A stretch of 64,000 nucleotides of DNA from Casimicrobiaceae bacterium (lineage in GTDB: Bacteria > Pseudomonadota > Gammaproteobacteria > Burkholderiales > Casimicrobiaceae), in contig JAPKHK010000009.1 in NCBI GenBank assembly GCA_026646885.1, forward strand, positions 62,001 through 126,000. Direction: 5' to 3'. Numbering within the stretch: position 1 is the stretch's first letter; every line of letters begins with the position of its first letter. Shown here piece by piece: positions 7,839 through 17,147 of the stretch. The translations under genes and the position numbers were made by a program. Below the pieces are notes generated by a model that did not search any database, had not been told where the DNA came from, and saw nothing but the letters and a program-made list of their open reading frames with translations.

Positions 7839-8878
7839 GCCAGCTGCCAGCGCAGCGCCTCTCCCGCTCGGAACGGAACGATCCGCTCATCACCGAAGGG
7901 CATTGCCTCTGGTACGCGCCATTCCCGTGCCAGCAGCCTCACGCGTCCAGTGGCGCGCGGCAGGCGGTAGAACTCCGCCCCAAAACGGCTGGCGAAGTCG
8001 TCCAGCCGGTCTAGTGCTCCGGCCGCAGCGAAAGCCTCGGCGTAGAGCTCCAGCGCCAGTGGCGCGGTATAACAACCCGCGCATCCGCAGTCCGATTCCT
8101 TGAGTTGCGCGGCGTGGGGTGCGCTGTCGGTGCCGAGAAAAAACTTCGGCGATCCGGAAGTGGCGGCCCGAACCAAGGCGCGACGATGGACCTCGCGCTT
8201 CAACACCGGGAGGGAGTAGTTGTGTGGTCTCAAGCCGCCCTTGAAAAGCGCGTTGCGGTTGTAGAGCAAATGCTGCGGCGTGATGGTGGCAGCGAGTTGG
8301 GGAGGCCCCAGCGCCACGAAGTCGGCAGCGTCGATGGTGGTGATGTGTTCGAAAACCACGCGCAATTCAGGGAAATCCCGAAGCACAGGGGTCATGATCC
8401 GATCGATGAATACCTGTTCCCGATCAAATATGTCGACGTCGGGGTCAGTGATTTCGCCGTGTACCAACAGCGGCAAGTCCACCGCCTGCATTTCCTCGAG
8501 TGCAGCGTAGATGGCCTTGAGGCTGCTCACCCCGGCCTCGGAGTGTGTGGTCGCTCCGGCTGGATAGAGCTTGATTCCATGGATCAAACCGCTTGCCCGG
8601 GCTTCCCGAACTTCTTTTGGAGGTGTGGCGTCCGTGAGGTACAGGGTCATCAGCGGGGTAAAATCGCTACCCGGGGGCAGCGCAGAGAGAATGCGCTGGT
8701 GGTAGGCTCGGGCGGAAGCCACGGTCGTGACGGGGGGCTTGAGATTAGGCATGATGATGGCGCGACCAAAAGCCCGCGTGGTCGCGGGAAGCACGGCGGC
8801 GAGGGCGGGCCCGTCGCGCAGGTGCAAGTGCATATCGTCCGGGCGGTGGAGCACGAGTTCCGTGGGGGCGGGTGGCAT
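7835..8878 (-). CDS. pyrC: dihydroorotase
   Basis: PyrC cyclises carbamoyl-aspartate to dihydroorotate in pyrimidine synthesis. Starting at ATG 8878 gives 347 residues, matching the type II enzyme (348 in E. coli); an upstream in-frame extension lacks family similarity. Visible motifs are DDMHLHLRDG (binuclear zinc His pair), the MPNLKPPVT substrate loop, the HGEITDPDVD region, and FLGTDSAPHA with the catalytic Asp. The carboxylated lysine lies in GIKLYPAGATT. It is divergent from dksA across a 270-nt spacer and convergent with hutF. Confidence 0.96.
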   Translation of the reverse strand: MPPAPTELVLHRPDDMHLHLRDGPALAAVLPATTRAFGRAIIMPNLKPPVTTVASARAYHQRILSALPPGSDFTPLMTLYLTDATPPKEVREARASGLIHGIKLYPAGATTHSEAGVSSLKAIYAALEEMQAVDLPLLVHGEITDPDVDIFDREQVFIDRIMTPVLRDFPELRVVFEHITTIDAADFVALGPPQLAATITPQHLLYNRNALFKGGLRPHNYSLPVLKREVHRRALVRAATSGSPKFFLGTDSAPHAAQLKESDCGCAGCYTAPLALELYAEAFAAAGALDRLDDFASRFGAEFYRLPRATGRVRLLAREWRVPEAMPFGDERIVPFRAGEALRWQLA

Positions 8879-9038
8879 ATTCCTGAACCTTTCTACTCTG
8901 GTGGGGATTATCCAGGAAATCCACCGGTTGGGGCGCGACCGTTCAGCCCCGTCGCCCAGTGACCCCAGGGGGAGCCGCGTGCCCACGGGTTGCCGGGGGA
9001 GGACCGGCACGCTTGCTTCGGGCGCGGCATGCAGCGCT

Positions 9039-9068
9039 TGGCAGCGTGACCTCGAGTCGGGGTATAAT
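9039..9068 (+). promoter_or_regulatory. sigma-70 promoter for dksA
   Basis: TTGGCA at 9039-9044, an 18-nt spacer, then a perfect TATAAT at 9063-9068. Transcription would start near 9075, leaving a leader of about 70 nt before dksA. Confidence 0.7.
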
Positions 9069-9148
9069 TATATGTTTATGGAAGTCGACTGCCCTTGCGG
9101 CCGGCTTCGCTGCATGCGGTACTTGCCGCAGAAACCCAGGGTGTAATC

Positions 9149-9571
9149 GTGGCAAAGAAGCTCAAGGAACTCACGGAAGAGGCTCTGCTCAAGGCGAGCG
9201 AGGACGAATACATGAACGTGGCGCAGCTCGAGTTCTTTCGAAAGCGCCTGAACGAACTGCGCGAGCAGATTCTCCACAACGCCGACGATACTGGACAGCA
9301 TTTGCGCGAGAACGAGGTCACGACCGACCCGTCCGATCGCGCGACGCTGGAAGAGGAGTACACGCTCGAGTTGCGTACTCGGGACCGGGAACGAAAGCTG
9401 CTCAAGAAGGTCGAAAAATCGCTCAAGATGATTGAAGACGGGAGCTACGGCTACTGCGAGGAAACTGGCGAGCCCATAGGCATTCCCCGCTTGCTGGCCC
9501 GCCCCACTGCGACCTTGTCGCTTGAAGCGCAGGAGCGGCGCGAGCGGATGCAAAAGCTCTACGGCGATTGA
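9149..9571 (+). CDS. dksA: RNA polymerase-binding transcription factor DksA (cysteine-poor type)
   Basis: DksA enters the RNA polymerase secondary channel and, with ppGpp, represses rRNA and activates amino-acid promoters. The coiled-coil segment contains the tip region DPSDRATLEEE (Asp-x-x-Asp-Arg-Ala), then the conserved ELRTRDRERKLLKK. The C-terminal finger reads YGYCEETGEPIG and later ARPTATLSLEAQERRE: only the first of the four zinc cysteines is left, replaced by Thr/Ser/Ala as in many alpha- and betaproteobacterial DksA proteins that work without zinc. GTG 9149 is my preferred start, giving 140 residues; a TTG at 9095 would add 18 unconserved residues. Confidence 0.92.
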   Translation: MAKKLKELTEEALLKASEDEYMNVAQLEFFRKRLNELREQILHNADDTGQHLRENEVTTDPSDRATLEEEYTLELRTRDRERKLLKKVEKSLKMIEDGSYGYCEETGEPIGIPRLLARPTATLSLEAQERRERMQKLYGD

Positions 9572-9724
9572 GTGTAGCGCAGTAGGCAGTTGGGCAACGC
9601 GGGTACTCGCCGCGTTGCCTTGAGCGTCTCCCCGGGGGGGTCCGGAAGGGCGCGTTGGCAGTCAACCGGGGAATATGCAATTCCGGTGTGGCTCCGGCAA
9701 TCACCAACCAGAAAGGAGTATCGC

Positions 9725-10330
9725 ATGGCTGATCCTATCGTTCTGCCGCCTTTGCCCTACGATGACAGCGCGCTTGCGCCCGTCATCTCAGCGCAAACCA
9801 TCGGCTTCCATTACGGCAAACACCACAAGGCCTACGTCGACAACCTCAATAAGCTGCTCGAGGGCCATGAATTCGCCGGCCAAGCACTCGAAGCCATCAT
9901 TCGCGAATGTGCAGGCAAAGCCGACCGCGCAGGCCTATTCAACAATGCTGCGCAGATCTGGAACCACACATTTTATTGGAACTGCCTTGCCCCCAGCGGG
10001 GGCGGGAAGCCGGTGGGCAGACTGGCGCAACGCATTGACGAGGCCTTCGGTTCGTTCGACGGCTTCAAGAAGGAATTTGCCCAGGCGGCGCTCACACAGT
10101 TCGGCAGCGGCTGGGCTTGGCTGGTGTCCGAAGGTGGCGCGCTCAAGGTCGTCAAGACGCCCAACGCCGAGGTTCCGTTTACCAAGGGGCAAAAGCCACT
10201 ACTTACCATCGATGTATGGGAGCACGCCTACTACTTGGACTACCAGAATCGGCGAGCTGATTATGCCAACGCGCTGATCGACAATCTCCTCAATTGGCGG
10301 TTTGCCGAAGAGAATTACGAACGCGGCTGA
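9725..10330 (+). CDS. sodB: superoxide dismutase [Fe]
   Basis: SodB dismutes superoxide in the cytoplasm. ATG 9725 has AAGGAG 6 nt upstream and yields 201 residues. Metal ligands are His29 (FHYGKHH), the His of [10 protein letters not shown], and the Asp and His of [27 protein letters not shown] and the GSGWAWLV segment are the iron-type versions, close to E. coli SodB, although cambialistic use of Mn cannot be excluded. A GC hairpin just downstream probably ends the transcript. Confidence 0.95.
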   Translation: MADPIVLPPLPYDDSALAPVISAQTIGFHYGKHHKAYVDNLNKLLEGHEFAGQALEAIIRECAGKADRAGLFNNAAQIWNHTFYWNCLAPSGGGKPVGRLAQRIDEAFGSFDGFKKEFAQAALTQFGSGWAWLVSEGGALKVVKTPNAEVPFTKGQKPLLTIDVWEHAYYLDYQNRRADYANALIDNLLNWRFAEENYERG

Positions 10331-10353
10331 TCGGCCTGCGAGTGGGCACAGAG

Positions 10354-10375
10354 ACGGCGGCTGCGGCCGCCGTTT
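10354..10375. terminator. bidirectional hairpin between sodB and the sensor kinase
   Basis: An 8-bp perfect stem ACGGCGGC/GCCGCCGT (10354-10361 and 10366-10373) with loop TGCG, followed by TTCTTC on the plus strand. It sits exactly between the convergent gene ends. Confidence 0.65.
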
Positions 10376-10377
10376 CT

Positions 10378-11769
10378 TCAACTGGCGAATTCGCGTACGA
10401 ACGGGCCCGGCCTCGGAAAGTGCAGCTCAAAGACCGTGCCGCGACCCTCTGCGGGATCGTGCAGAAGCACTCTGGCACCGTGAGCGTCGAGGATGCTCCG
10501 CACGATCGGTAGGCCAAGGCCGGTTCCGCCCGGATCACTGTCCATCACGCGATAGAACGGTTGGAAGACGAGCTCGCGCTCTTCGCGCGGAATGCCGATA
10601 CCAGTATCTTCGACAATCAATACCGGCCCAGTGCCTTGGCGCGTGCGCACCGTGACCTGTCCCCTGCTCGGCGTATATTGCAGAGCGTTGTCCAGCAGAT
10701 TATTCAGGGCCTCGCCCAGCAGAACCGCATCGCCGGTCACCACCAGCGGATCAGTGCAGACGTCGACTCCGAGATCGATGCCTTTGTCAATTGCCTTGGG
10801 TAGCCACTGCGCTGTGATCTTGCGGGCGAGGTCGTTGAGGTCCACGGCATCGTGCCGAACGGTTCTGCCAGTCGTTTCGGCGCGCGCCAGCGAAAGGAGC
10901 TGGTTGGCGAGCCGGCTGGTTCTTTGCACACTGGTGGCCAGCTGCGTCAGCGCGTGCTTCATCGCCCCCGGATCCTCCTGCCGCAAAAGCAGCTCGGTCT
11001 GCGATTTCAATCCTGCCAAGGGGGTACGCAGCTGATGCGCGGCATCGGCGATGAAGCGTTGCTGCGCCTGGAAATTGGCAGCGAGCCGCGCCATCAGTTC
11101 GTTGATGCTGGTGATAAGCGGGCGCAGCTCTTGCGGGATATCGGCAAGATCTAATGGAGTGAGATCGCGATGATGGCGCCGATCCATGGCCTCCTTGAGC
11201 CTTTTGAGCGGCGAGATCACGTAGGTCAGGCCATACCACACCAGAAGCAAGGCCCCAACTAGCACGAACAGCTGCGGCAGAATGACCTGAGTATGGATGT
11301 CCGCTGAGAGCCGATGCCGCTTGCGCAGCGTCTCGGCAACTTGGACAATGACCGGTTGATCCTCGGCGAGTCCCTCTCGGGCCATCGCAAGGGTGGCGAC
11401 GCGCACCTCCTCGCCTTGCAGAAACCCACCATGAAAGCTCGTTTGACCAATTTCGAGCTGGCCTGGCAGGGGCGGCAGATCGGGGTTGCCGGCAATGAGA
11501 TCGCCCCAGGGTCGACGAATTGCGAAATAGAGATCGTCACGGCGGTCCGCACGCAGGAAAATGCCTGCCTCGCGCGGGAGATCGAAGACCAGTTCTTCCT
11601 CGGTGACCCTGACGAGTTGGGCCAGGGCGCGCGCGGTTTCGTCTAGGCGCTGGTCATAAGGTTCGTTCACGGCGTCGATGGCCATGAAATTGGTGATTGC
11701 CACGCTGGCAAACCAGAGAAAGAGCAGCGGCGCCAGCAGCCAATCGAGAAGCTTGGCGGCGAAGGACAT
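10378..11769 (-). CDS. sensor histidine kinase (TctE/QseC-like)
   Basis: A 463-residue inner-membrane kinase. TM1 spans about residues 10-30. The periplasmic region (about 31-160) looks like the 2CSK_N sensor of TctE-type kinases, with FAIRRPWGDLIAGNPDLP. TM2 is near 165-185, and a HAMP helix follows from ISPLKRLKEAM. The phosphoacceptor is His245 in ADAAHQLRTPL. The ATPase domain has NLLDNALQYTP (N box), VEDTGIGIP (G1) and GTGLGLPI (G2). It starts 6 nt after the response regulator stop, so the two form one operon. TctE relatives sense tricarboxylates, but no tct transporter is adjacent and the signal is unknown. Confidence 0.9.
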   Translation of the reverse strand: MSFAAKLLDWLLAPLLFLWFASVAITNFMAIDAVNEPYDQRLDETARALAQLVRVTEEELVFDLPREAGIFLRADRRDDLYFAIRRPWGDLIAGNPDLPPLPGQLEIGQTSFHGGFLQGEEVRVATLAMAREGLAEDQPVIVQVAETLRKRHRLSADIHTQVILPQLFVLVGALLLVWYGLTYVISPLKRLKEAMDRRHHRDLTPLDLADIPQELRPLITSINELMARLAANFQAQQRFIADAAHQLRTPLAGLKSQTELLLRQEDPGAMKHALTQLATSVQRTSRLANQLLSLARAETTGRTVRHDAVDLNDLARKITAQWLPKAIDKGIDLGVDVCTDPLVVTGDAVLLGEALNNLLDNALQYTPSRGQVTVRTRQGTGPVLIVEDTGIGIPREERELVFQPFYRVMDSDPGGTGLGLPIVRSILDAHGARVLLHDPAEGRGTVFELHFPRPGPFVREFAS

Positions 11770-11775
11770 GGCCGC

Positions 11776-12450
11776 TCATTCCCCCTGGGGTTTTTCCAGC
11801 CAGTAACCCAGGCCGCGCACGGTGAGGATGTTGACTCCGGCGGGTTCGAGCTTCTTGCGTAGGCGATGCACATAAACTTCGATGGCATTGGTGCCGACCT
11901 CCTCGCCCCAGCCGTAGAGATGTTCGACCATTTGTTCCTTGTTGACGAGCTTGCCGGTGTGCAGCATCAGCAGTTCCAGTACTGACAGTTCGCGCGCGGA
12001 GATTTCGACTGGCACGCCGTCCAGCGTGGCTTTGCGCGCAGCCACGTCGTACTCCAGTGCGCCACAGCGCAAGCGGTTACTGTCGCCGCCATGGCTGCGT
12101 CGAATCAGCGCGCGCACGCGCGCCTCGAGTTCGGCGAGCTCGAAAGGCTTGGCGAGGTAATCGTCCGCGCCAGCGTCGAGGCCGGCGACGCGTTCCTGCA
12201 CCGAACCCTGAGCGGTGAGAATCAGCACCGGCACTTTGGTCTTGCGTTCCCGCAGGCCGCGCAACACGGCCATTCCCGGCAGCCTTGGCAGCCCCAAATC
12301 GAGAAGCACCAGGTCAAAGGTCTCGCTTCTGAGGCTGGTGTCGGCGGCGCTGCCATCCTTGACCCAATCGACGGCATATCCCGCGGCGCGCAAGGTTGCC
12401 ACCACGGCGTCGCCCAATATGGCGTCGTCTTCCACTAGCAGAACGCGCAC
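11776..12450 (-). CDS. OmpR-family response regulator (TctD/QseB-like)
   Basis: 224 residues starting at GTG 12450, fixed by the strong AGGAGGA site 6 nt upstream (12457-12463). The receiver domain begins MRVLLVEDDA, with Asp8/Asp9 for Mg2+, phosphorylated Asp51 in LLDLGLP, Thr in LILTAQG and Lys in YLAKPFEL. The winged-helix DNA-binding domain ends with the recognition segment VGTNAIEVYVHRLRKKL. It is the partner of the kinase immediately downstream. The promoter faces hrcA across a 96-nt spacer. Targets are unknown. Confidence 0.92.
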   Translation of the reverse strand: MRVLLVEDDAILGDAVVATLRAAGYAVDWVKDGSAADTSLRSETFDLVLLDLGLPRLPGMAVLRGLRERKTKVPVLILTAQGSVQERVAGLDAGADDYLAKPFELAELEARVRALIRRSHGGDSNRLRCGALEYDVAARKATLDGVPVEISARELSVLELLMLHTGKLVNKEQMVEHLYGWGEEVGTNAIEVYVHRLRKKLEPAGVNILTVRGLGYWLEKPQGE

Positions 12451-12546
12451 GTTACATCCTCCTGCCGGCGAGATTAGCCGCTCGTTTCGCTGGGCGCAAG
12501 CCTCGGGTGGGCGCCCTTGTGGTCCAGCATTTGTTAGAATCGCACC

Positions 12547-13563
12547 ATGCTGGACGATCGCGCCAAATTCCTGCTCAAGAATCTGATCGAGCGCTACATT
12601 GCCGAAGGACAGCCGGTTGGCTCGCGGGTGCTGTCGCGCAACTCCGGGCTGGATCTCTCTGCTGCGACTATTCGCAACGTCATGGCCGACCTGGAGGACA
12701 TGGGGTATATCGCCAGTCCGCATACCTCGGCTGGGCGTGTGCCCACGCCCAAGGGCTACCGCGTCTTTGTTGACAGCCTCATGGTCATCCAGCCGTTGGA
12801 TACGGCGCAGATCGGCAAACTGGAGGGGCAGTTCCAAGTCGATCATCCTCAGCGCCTTATCAGTCAGGCCGCAAACCTGCTCTCCAGCCTCACCCATTTT
12901 GCCGGTTTGATCGCTACGCCACGCCGCGAGGCAACGTTTCGGCAGGTGGAGTTTTTGCGGCTCTCCGAGCATCGAGTATTGCTGATCATCGTCACTCCCG
13001 AAGGCGAAGTGCAAAACCGCATACTCCACGTGCAGAGACCGTTCTCCCAGTCGGAGTTGACCGAAGCCGCGAATCTGCTCAACCAGAATTTCGCTGGTCT
13101 CGCTTTGACCTCCGTACGGGTCAGGATTTCGGAGGAACTGCGGCGCCTGCGTGGCGATATGCTGGCGCTGATGACTGCGGCGGTCGACGCGGGCAAGGAG
13201 GCGCTGACCGAGTCCTCGGAAGATCTCGTGATCTCCGGGGAACGCAATCTCTTGCGCGCCGAGGATCTCTCCGCCGATGTCAACAAGCTGCGAAGGCTAT
13301 TTGACGCCTTGGAGCAAAAGACGGCCATATTGCATCTACTCGAAGCCGGGCAGAGCGGTCAGGGCGTGCAGATCTACATTGGAGGCGAATCGGGTATGGT
13401 CCCCTTGGATGAGTGCAGTGTAGTTACTGCCCCCTACGAGGTGAATGGACAGGTCGTAGGCACGCTCGGTGTCATCGGACCGACGCGCATGGCCTACGAA
13501 CGCGTTATCCCGATCGTCGACATCACCGCCAAGCTTCTGTCCAGCGCGCTCTCGCAGGAGTGA
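12547..13563 (+). CDS. hrcA: heat-inducible transcription repressor HrcA
   Basis: HrcA binds CIRCE elements and represses chaperone genes, and GroEL keeps it active. The 338-residue protein has the N-terminal winged helix ([19 protein letters not shown], then [18 protein letters not shown], the recognition helix), a GAF-like middle, and the C-terminal [25 protein letters not shown] signature. I find no CIRCE upstream of hrcA itself or of dnaK. The one clear CIRCE in the window is upstream of groESL, 33 kb away. No clear Shine-Dalgarno precedes ATG 12547. Ferrochelatase follows after 38 nt, an order common in betaproteobacteria. Confidence 0.95.
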   Translation: MLDDRAKFLLKNLIERYIAEGQPVGSRVLSRNSGLDLSAATIRNVMADLEDMGYIASPHTSAGRVPTPKGYRVFVDSLMVIQPLDTAQIGKLEGQFQVDHPQRLISQAANLLSSLTHFAGLIATPRREATFRQVEFLRLSEHRVLLIIVTPEGEVQNRILHVQRPFSQSELTEAANLLNQNFAGLALTSVRVRISEELRRLRGDMLALMTAAVDAGKEALTESSEDLVISGERNLLRAEDLSADVNKLRRLFDALEQKTAILHLLEAGQSGQGVQIYIGGESGMVPLDECSVVTAPYEVNGQVVGTLGVIGPTRMAYERVIPIVDITAKLLSSALSQE

Positions 13564-13601
13564 AGAGCGTCTGGACGCGGCATCTGGAAAGGGAGACTGT
13601 C

Positions 13602-14711
13602 TTGTCTTACCTCGCGGAACAGCAGTATCGGCATGGCGAACTGAACCGCATCGGCGTGCTGCTCGTCAATCTCGGCTCACCATCCGCCCCAACGGCCGCG
13701 GCCTTGCGCCGGTATCTCGCGCAGTTCCTATCCGACCCGCGCGTGATCGAGATTCCGCAGCCCTGGTGGTGGCTCATCCTGCATGGCCTCATCCTGCGCG
13801 TGCGGCCGACCAAGTCGGCGCAAAAGTATGCCACGGTCTGGACCCCAGCAGGCGCGCCCCTAATTGTCCAGAGCCAGCGCCAGGCGCTACTGTTCACCGG
13901 CCTCTTGGGCGAGCGCTTGAAGCGCGAGGGTCTGCCGGCGGATTTGGTTCTGACCCGCGTTGCCATGCGTTATGGTGAGCCCAGCATTGCCGAGGGTCTT
14001 GCCGGGTTGCGTGCCGGGGGCTGCGATAGGCTGTTGGTGTTGCCGCTCTATCCCCAGTACGCCGCCAGCACCACCGGGAGTGTCAGCGACGCGGTCGGTG
14101 AAGCCTTGCGGCGACATCGTTTCGTTCCCGCCTGGCGTATGGCGCGGCCCTTTCACGACGATGCCGGGTATATTCTGGCGCTGGCGCGGCGCGTAAACGC
14201 CTATTGGGAGCGCCACGGCCAGCCAGAGCACCTGCTGTTGTCCTTCCATGGATTGCCCAAGTTCTCGCTCGATCGCGGCGATCCCTATCATTGCCACTGC
14301 CACAAAACGGCGCGCCTTCTCACGCGCGAACTGGGGCTAAAAGACGGGCAATGGACTCTCACCTTTCAGTCGCGCTTTGGCCGCGCCGAGTGGTTGCAGC
14401 CTTACACCGCTGAAGTGTTGCGCGATCTCGGCAAAAAGCGCTTGAAACGTCTTGACGTTTTCTGCCCCGGCTTCGTCGCCGATTGCCTCGAGACCCTGGA
14501 AGAAATCGCCATGGAGGGACGGCAAACCTTTCTTGATGCCGGCGGCGGGGAGTTCCATTACATCCCGGCGCTCAACGACTTGCCAGAGTGGATTGCCGCC
14601 CTCGGCGGTATCGCTTGGCGCGAGCTAGCCGGCTGGCTGGACAAGCCGATGCCGCAGAGCGAACGCGAAGCGAGTCGCGCGCGCGCTCTGAGCCTTGGGG
14701 CCAAGCAATAG
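13602..14711 (+). CDS. hemH: ferrochelatase
   Basis: HemH inserts Fe2+ into protoporphyrin IX, the last step of protoheme synthesis. TTG 13602 is favoured as start because AAGGGAGA sits 6 nt upstream and the resulting N-terminus leads directly into IGVLLVNLGSPSAPT. Family motifs include the LSFHGLP segment with the metal-site His, the YHCHCHKTARLL region, TFQSRFGRAEWLQPYT, and VFCPGFVADCLETLEEI with the C-terminal metal-side Glu. The length (369 aa) is normal. It probably shares a transcript with hrcA, tying heme output to heat-shock readthrough only loosely. Confidence 0.95.
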   Translation: MSYLAEQQYRHGELNRIGVLLVNLGSPSAPTAAALRRYLAQFLSDPRVIEIPQPWWWLILHGLILRVRPTKSAQKYATVWTPAGAPLIVQSQRQALLFTGLLGERLKREGLPADLVLTRVAMRYGEPSIAEGLAGLRAGGCDRLLVLPLYPQYAASTTGSVSDAVGEALRRHRFVPAWRMARPFHDDAGYILALARRVNAYWERHGQPEHLLLSFHGLPKFSLDRGDPYHCHCHKTARLLTRELGLKDGQWTLTFQSRFGRAEWLQPYTAEVLRDLGKKRLKRLDVFCPGFVADCLETLEEIAMEGRQTFLDAGGGEFHYIPALNDLPEWIAALGGIAWRELAGWLDKPMPQSEREASRARALSLGAKQ

Positions 14712-14714
14712 TCT

Positions 14715-15146
14715 TCAGCGAGGCCGATCGCGCGAAGGAATGCGGTAGAGGTAAATGCCCAAGACCACCCCGCCCAGCGCCAGAGCAAGCTGTAGTTCCA
14801 AACGCGGCACGAAGAACACGATCGAAATGCCCAGCGTAACCGACATGAGCATGATGGCGGTGATTTTGATGCGCCAGGGAATACTGCGGTGGCGGCGCCA
14901 CTCCAGCACCGTCGGACCAAAAAGGGGGTTGTTGAGCAGCCAGTTATAAAAGCGCGGCGAAGCTCGCGCGAAACACGCCGCCGCCAGCAGCATGAAAGGC
15001 GTGGTCGGCAACACAGGCAGGAATGCGCCAGCGATGCCCAGCAGCACGAAGCCGATGCCGGCGAGGATGTACAGCAGCCGCAGGGTCGGCGAATCGTGCC
15101 GGCGCACCTCGGCGCTGTAATCGACGAATTCCTTGCGGCGGGCCAT
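14715..15146 (-). CDS. DUF454 (YbaN-like) inner-membrane protein
   Basis: 143 residues with the DUF454 signature: LYILAGIGFVLLGIAGAFLPVLPTTPF in two or three hydrophobic stretches, then ACFARASPRFYNWLLNNP, and two further membrane helices near the C-terminus. The PVLPTTPF and ARxSPRF elements are diagnostic of the YbaN family, whose function is unknown. No Shine-Dalgarno is visible before ATG 15146. Its stop lies 3 nt from that of convergent hemH. Confidence 0.85.
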   Translation of the reverse strand: MARRKEFVDYSAEVRRHDSPTLRLLYILAGIGFVLLGIAGAFLPVLPTTPFMLLAAACFARASPRFYNWLLNNPLFGPTVLEWRRHRSIPWRIKITAIMLMSVTLGISIVFFVPRLELQLALALGGVVLGIYLYRIPSRDRPR

Positions 15147-15328
15147 GGAGGGGGCATTTTAGCAGTGCTTGGAACGAGCCCGTTGCGTTAGTCCCGAGGA
15201 CTGAAGCGCCCACAATTCCGAACAAGAATTGCGTCGGAACGATGAATTCGGGGGATTCCCAAGGGGGTTCGCCCCTCAAGGCGCATGTAACCCCGTGGCG
15301 CGCAAATCGGCGGTGAAGGTACCAGGTC

Positions 15329-17065
15329 TCAAATAGCGCCGCACCAGGATGAGGCCAGTGCTGGAAGCGGCTTCGTAGGCACAGGCGCCGGGCCATAGGT
15401 GGCAAGATCCGAGGCCGTGGCCCGCGCAAGAACCTTCAGCGTGCCATCGGCATGCCGTGCCAAAGTGGGCGGGTCGAGGCTTGCGACTTCGATCAGGCGG
15501 CAGCCGTAGTGCACGAATTCTTTCAGCGCACTGCTCCAGTCTTCGGGACTCAGCACCGCCAGCAGTTTGCCGCTGGCGCCGGTCGCCAAGTCGATTTGCG
15601 TCACCCCTTTGCCGCCGAGTTCCTCACCTTCGGTATCGCCGGCCAATCGGCCGACGAAACGCCAGCGCCAATTGCTCACGGCCCCCTCCGGTGTGGAGGA
15701 GAACATCACCACCTCGCTCGCGGCGACATCGGGCACGCCCGACGCGGTGAAGGCGTGGCAGCGCAAGGCCAAATAGAGTTGACCCTGGCGATAGTGCAAA
15801 GCGGGTTCGTTGTAGAAATAACACTTGGCCAAGCCCGACGCGAGCGTCGAGAGATTCAGATCGACACCCCAGGCGGATTGCGTGGCGCTGCCCCCGAGGC
15901 TCACCAAACTGGCTGCGGCCAGATCTGGCGGGCTCGCCGCACGGCCGATGCGAATGCGAAAACTGCCCACACCGCGGCCCGCAACGCCGTTGCTGTTGGG
16001 AACGAAATAATCGAGTCGTGCGCCCACCCAGAATTTCTGTCCGGCATGGTCGACGGGCAGCAAGTTGGCGACTTCATGGTCCTCCCACCCGACACGACCC
16101 CCGGGCCAGGGTTCGGTTACCGGAGAGGAGGCCCACAAGGTTTGCTGAAAAACCCAGCTTGCCCCGCCATCGTCGCTGGCGGCCAAGTGAATGTCCACTC
16201 CCGGCGGGTGTTCGCTGGCGCTCACGGTATGCACCCGCGGCCAGGAATAGGCCATCCACAAACGATTACTGCTGGGATCCTTGCGCACCGTGGGATCCGC
16301 ATAACCCGAGAAATTGCTCGGTTGGCCGTTGGCGAACCGGTCGGGCGGATCACCCAGCGGGCTGATCAAAGGACAGGCATTCATGCCACTGCCGCAATCG
16401 CGCGAGGCGGCGGTGAGCACCGAGCCGATCTCGGCGCAAAAAGCCGTGCCCTCGTCGGCCCAGTCGCGGGCACGCATCGCTTCGTCGGCCACCGGGTTGG
16501 TGCTGAAGCGGTGATTCGAATCGTTTTGCGCCGCGCGCTGGTTGTAGTAGCGAAATACCGGCGGATTACCTTCGGCACAGGCGCCGTTTTGCGGCCGGCG
16601 CATGGTGGAGGCTACTCCCTCGTAGGCCCAGCCGGAGAATGCCGCGCCCGAAACGGCGCGACCTTCGCTTTCGAGTTGGCGCAGCCAGGCACATTCGGCC
16701 GCATCGGCGGTATAGAAGTGGGAGCTGGGGCCGCTGGCATAGAAGCGGCAAACCGGCGTGGCGCCGCTTGCCGTGCCCGCGGTCAGGAAGGTCTCGCCGG
16801 TACGAATCCAGCCGGCGCCTGCGGCTCCCTGCTCGATGGCCACCACTTCCGCGCTAAGCGCGGTGAGGAAGTAGTGCTTCAATTGCGGGTGGTAGAACTC
16901 CACCGCGGTCTGCGCCCAACCGGCAGTGGCATGCAGCAGCGCACCGGCCAAAACCAAGCGGTTGCGGGATTGAGCGACCCGCTCCTGGAGTCCTCGGGCG
17001 CGGACGGGGATGTCGTGAAAAGAAAAAGCCGGCGTCCTCAGGTTCATGATCTCGGACTTACTCAT
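15329..17065 (-). CDS. secreted DUF5648 repeat / Asp-box sialidase-like propeller protein
   Basis: A 578-residue exported protein in two parts. After a signal-peptide-like segment (LVLAGALLHATAGWAQ) comes a DUF5648-type region (about residues 50-195). It contains VEFYHPQLKHYFLTA, GWIRTGETF, PVCRFY, SHFYTADAAEC and VFRYYNQ, repeated modules of Tyr/His/Phe strands seen in secreted proteobacterial proteins. The C-terminal 370 residues look like a sialidase-type beta-propeller with an Asp box, SDDGGASW, and DPTVRKDPSSNRLWMAYSW. The sialidase Arg triad cannot be confirmed by eye, so enzyme activity is not claimed. The start is uncertain: Met7 is an alternative and the pre-signal region is long. 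It is flanked by unrelated genes. Confidence 0.7.
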   Translation of the reverse strand: MSKSEIMNLRTPAFSFHDIPVRARGLQERVAQSRNRLVLAGALLHATAGWAQTAVEFYHPQLKHYFLTALSAEVVAIEQGAAGAGWIRTGETFLTAGTASGATPVCRFYASGPSSHFYTADAAECAWLRQLESEGRAVSGAAFSGWAYEGVASTMRRPQNGACAEGNPPVFRYYNQRAAQNDSNHRFSTNPVADEAMRARDWADEGTAFCAEIGSVLTAASRDCGSGMNACPLISPLGDPPDRFANGQPSNFSGYADPTVRKDPSSNRLWMAYSWPRVHTVSASEHPPGVDIHLAASDDGGASWVFQQTLWASSPVTEPWPGGRVGWEDHEVANLLPVDHAGQKFWVGARLDYFVPNSNGVAGRGVGSFRIRIGRAASPPDLAAASLVSLGGSATQSAWGVDLNLSTLASGLAKCYFYNEPALHYRQGQLYLALRCHAFTASGVPDVAASEVVMFSSTPEGAVSNWRWRFVGRLAGDTEGEELGGKGVTQIDLATGASGKLLAVLSPEDWSSALKEFVHYGCRLIEVASLDPPTLARHADGTLKVLARATASDLATYGPAPVPTKPLPALASSWCGAI

Positions 17066-17147
17066 CGCGAGGCCGATATCTTGCCGCAGCCACGCGGCGG
17101 GCGCATTAGACTGACACTATTGCTTGCTACTTCAGCCCGGGCGTTAA

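Noticed and set aside
12517-12540. TTGTGG...TAGAAT as an hrcA promoter
   Set aside because: The spacer is only 12 nt and the -10 box would sit 6 nt from the ATG.
12450-13029. Extended N-terminus of the response regulator reaching into hrcA
   Set aside because: The AGGAGGA site and receiver-domain start fix translation at GTG 12450; the extension is hrcA antisense.
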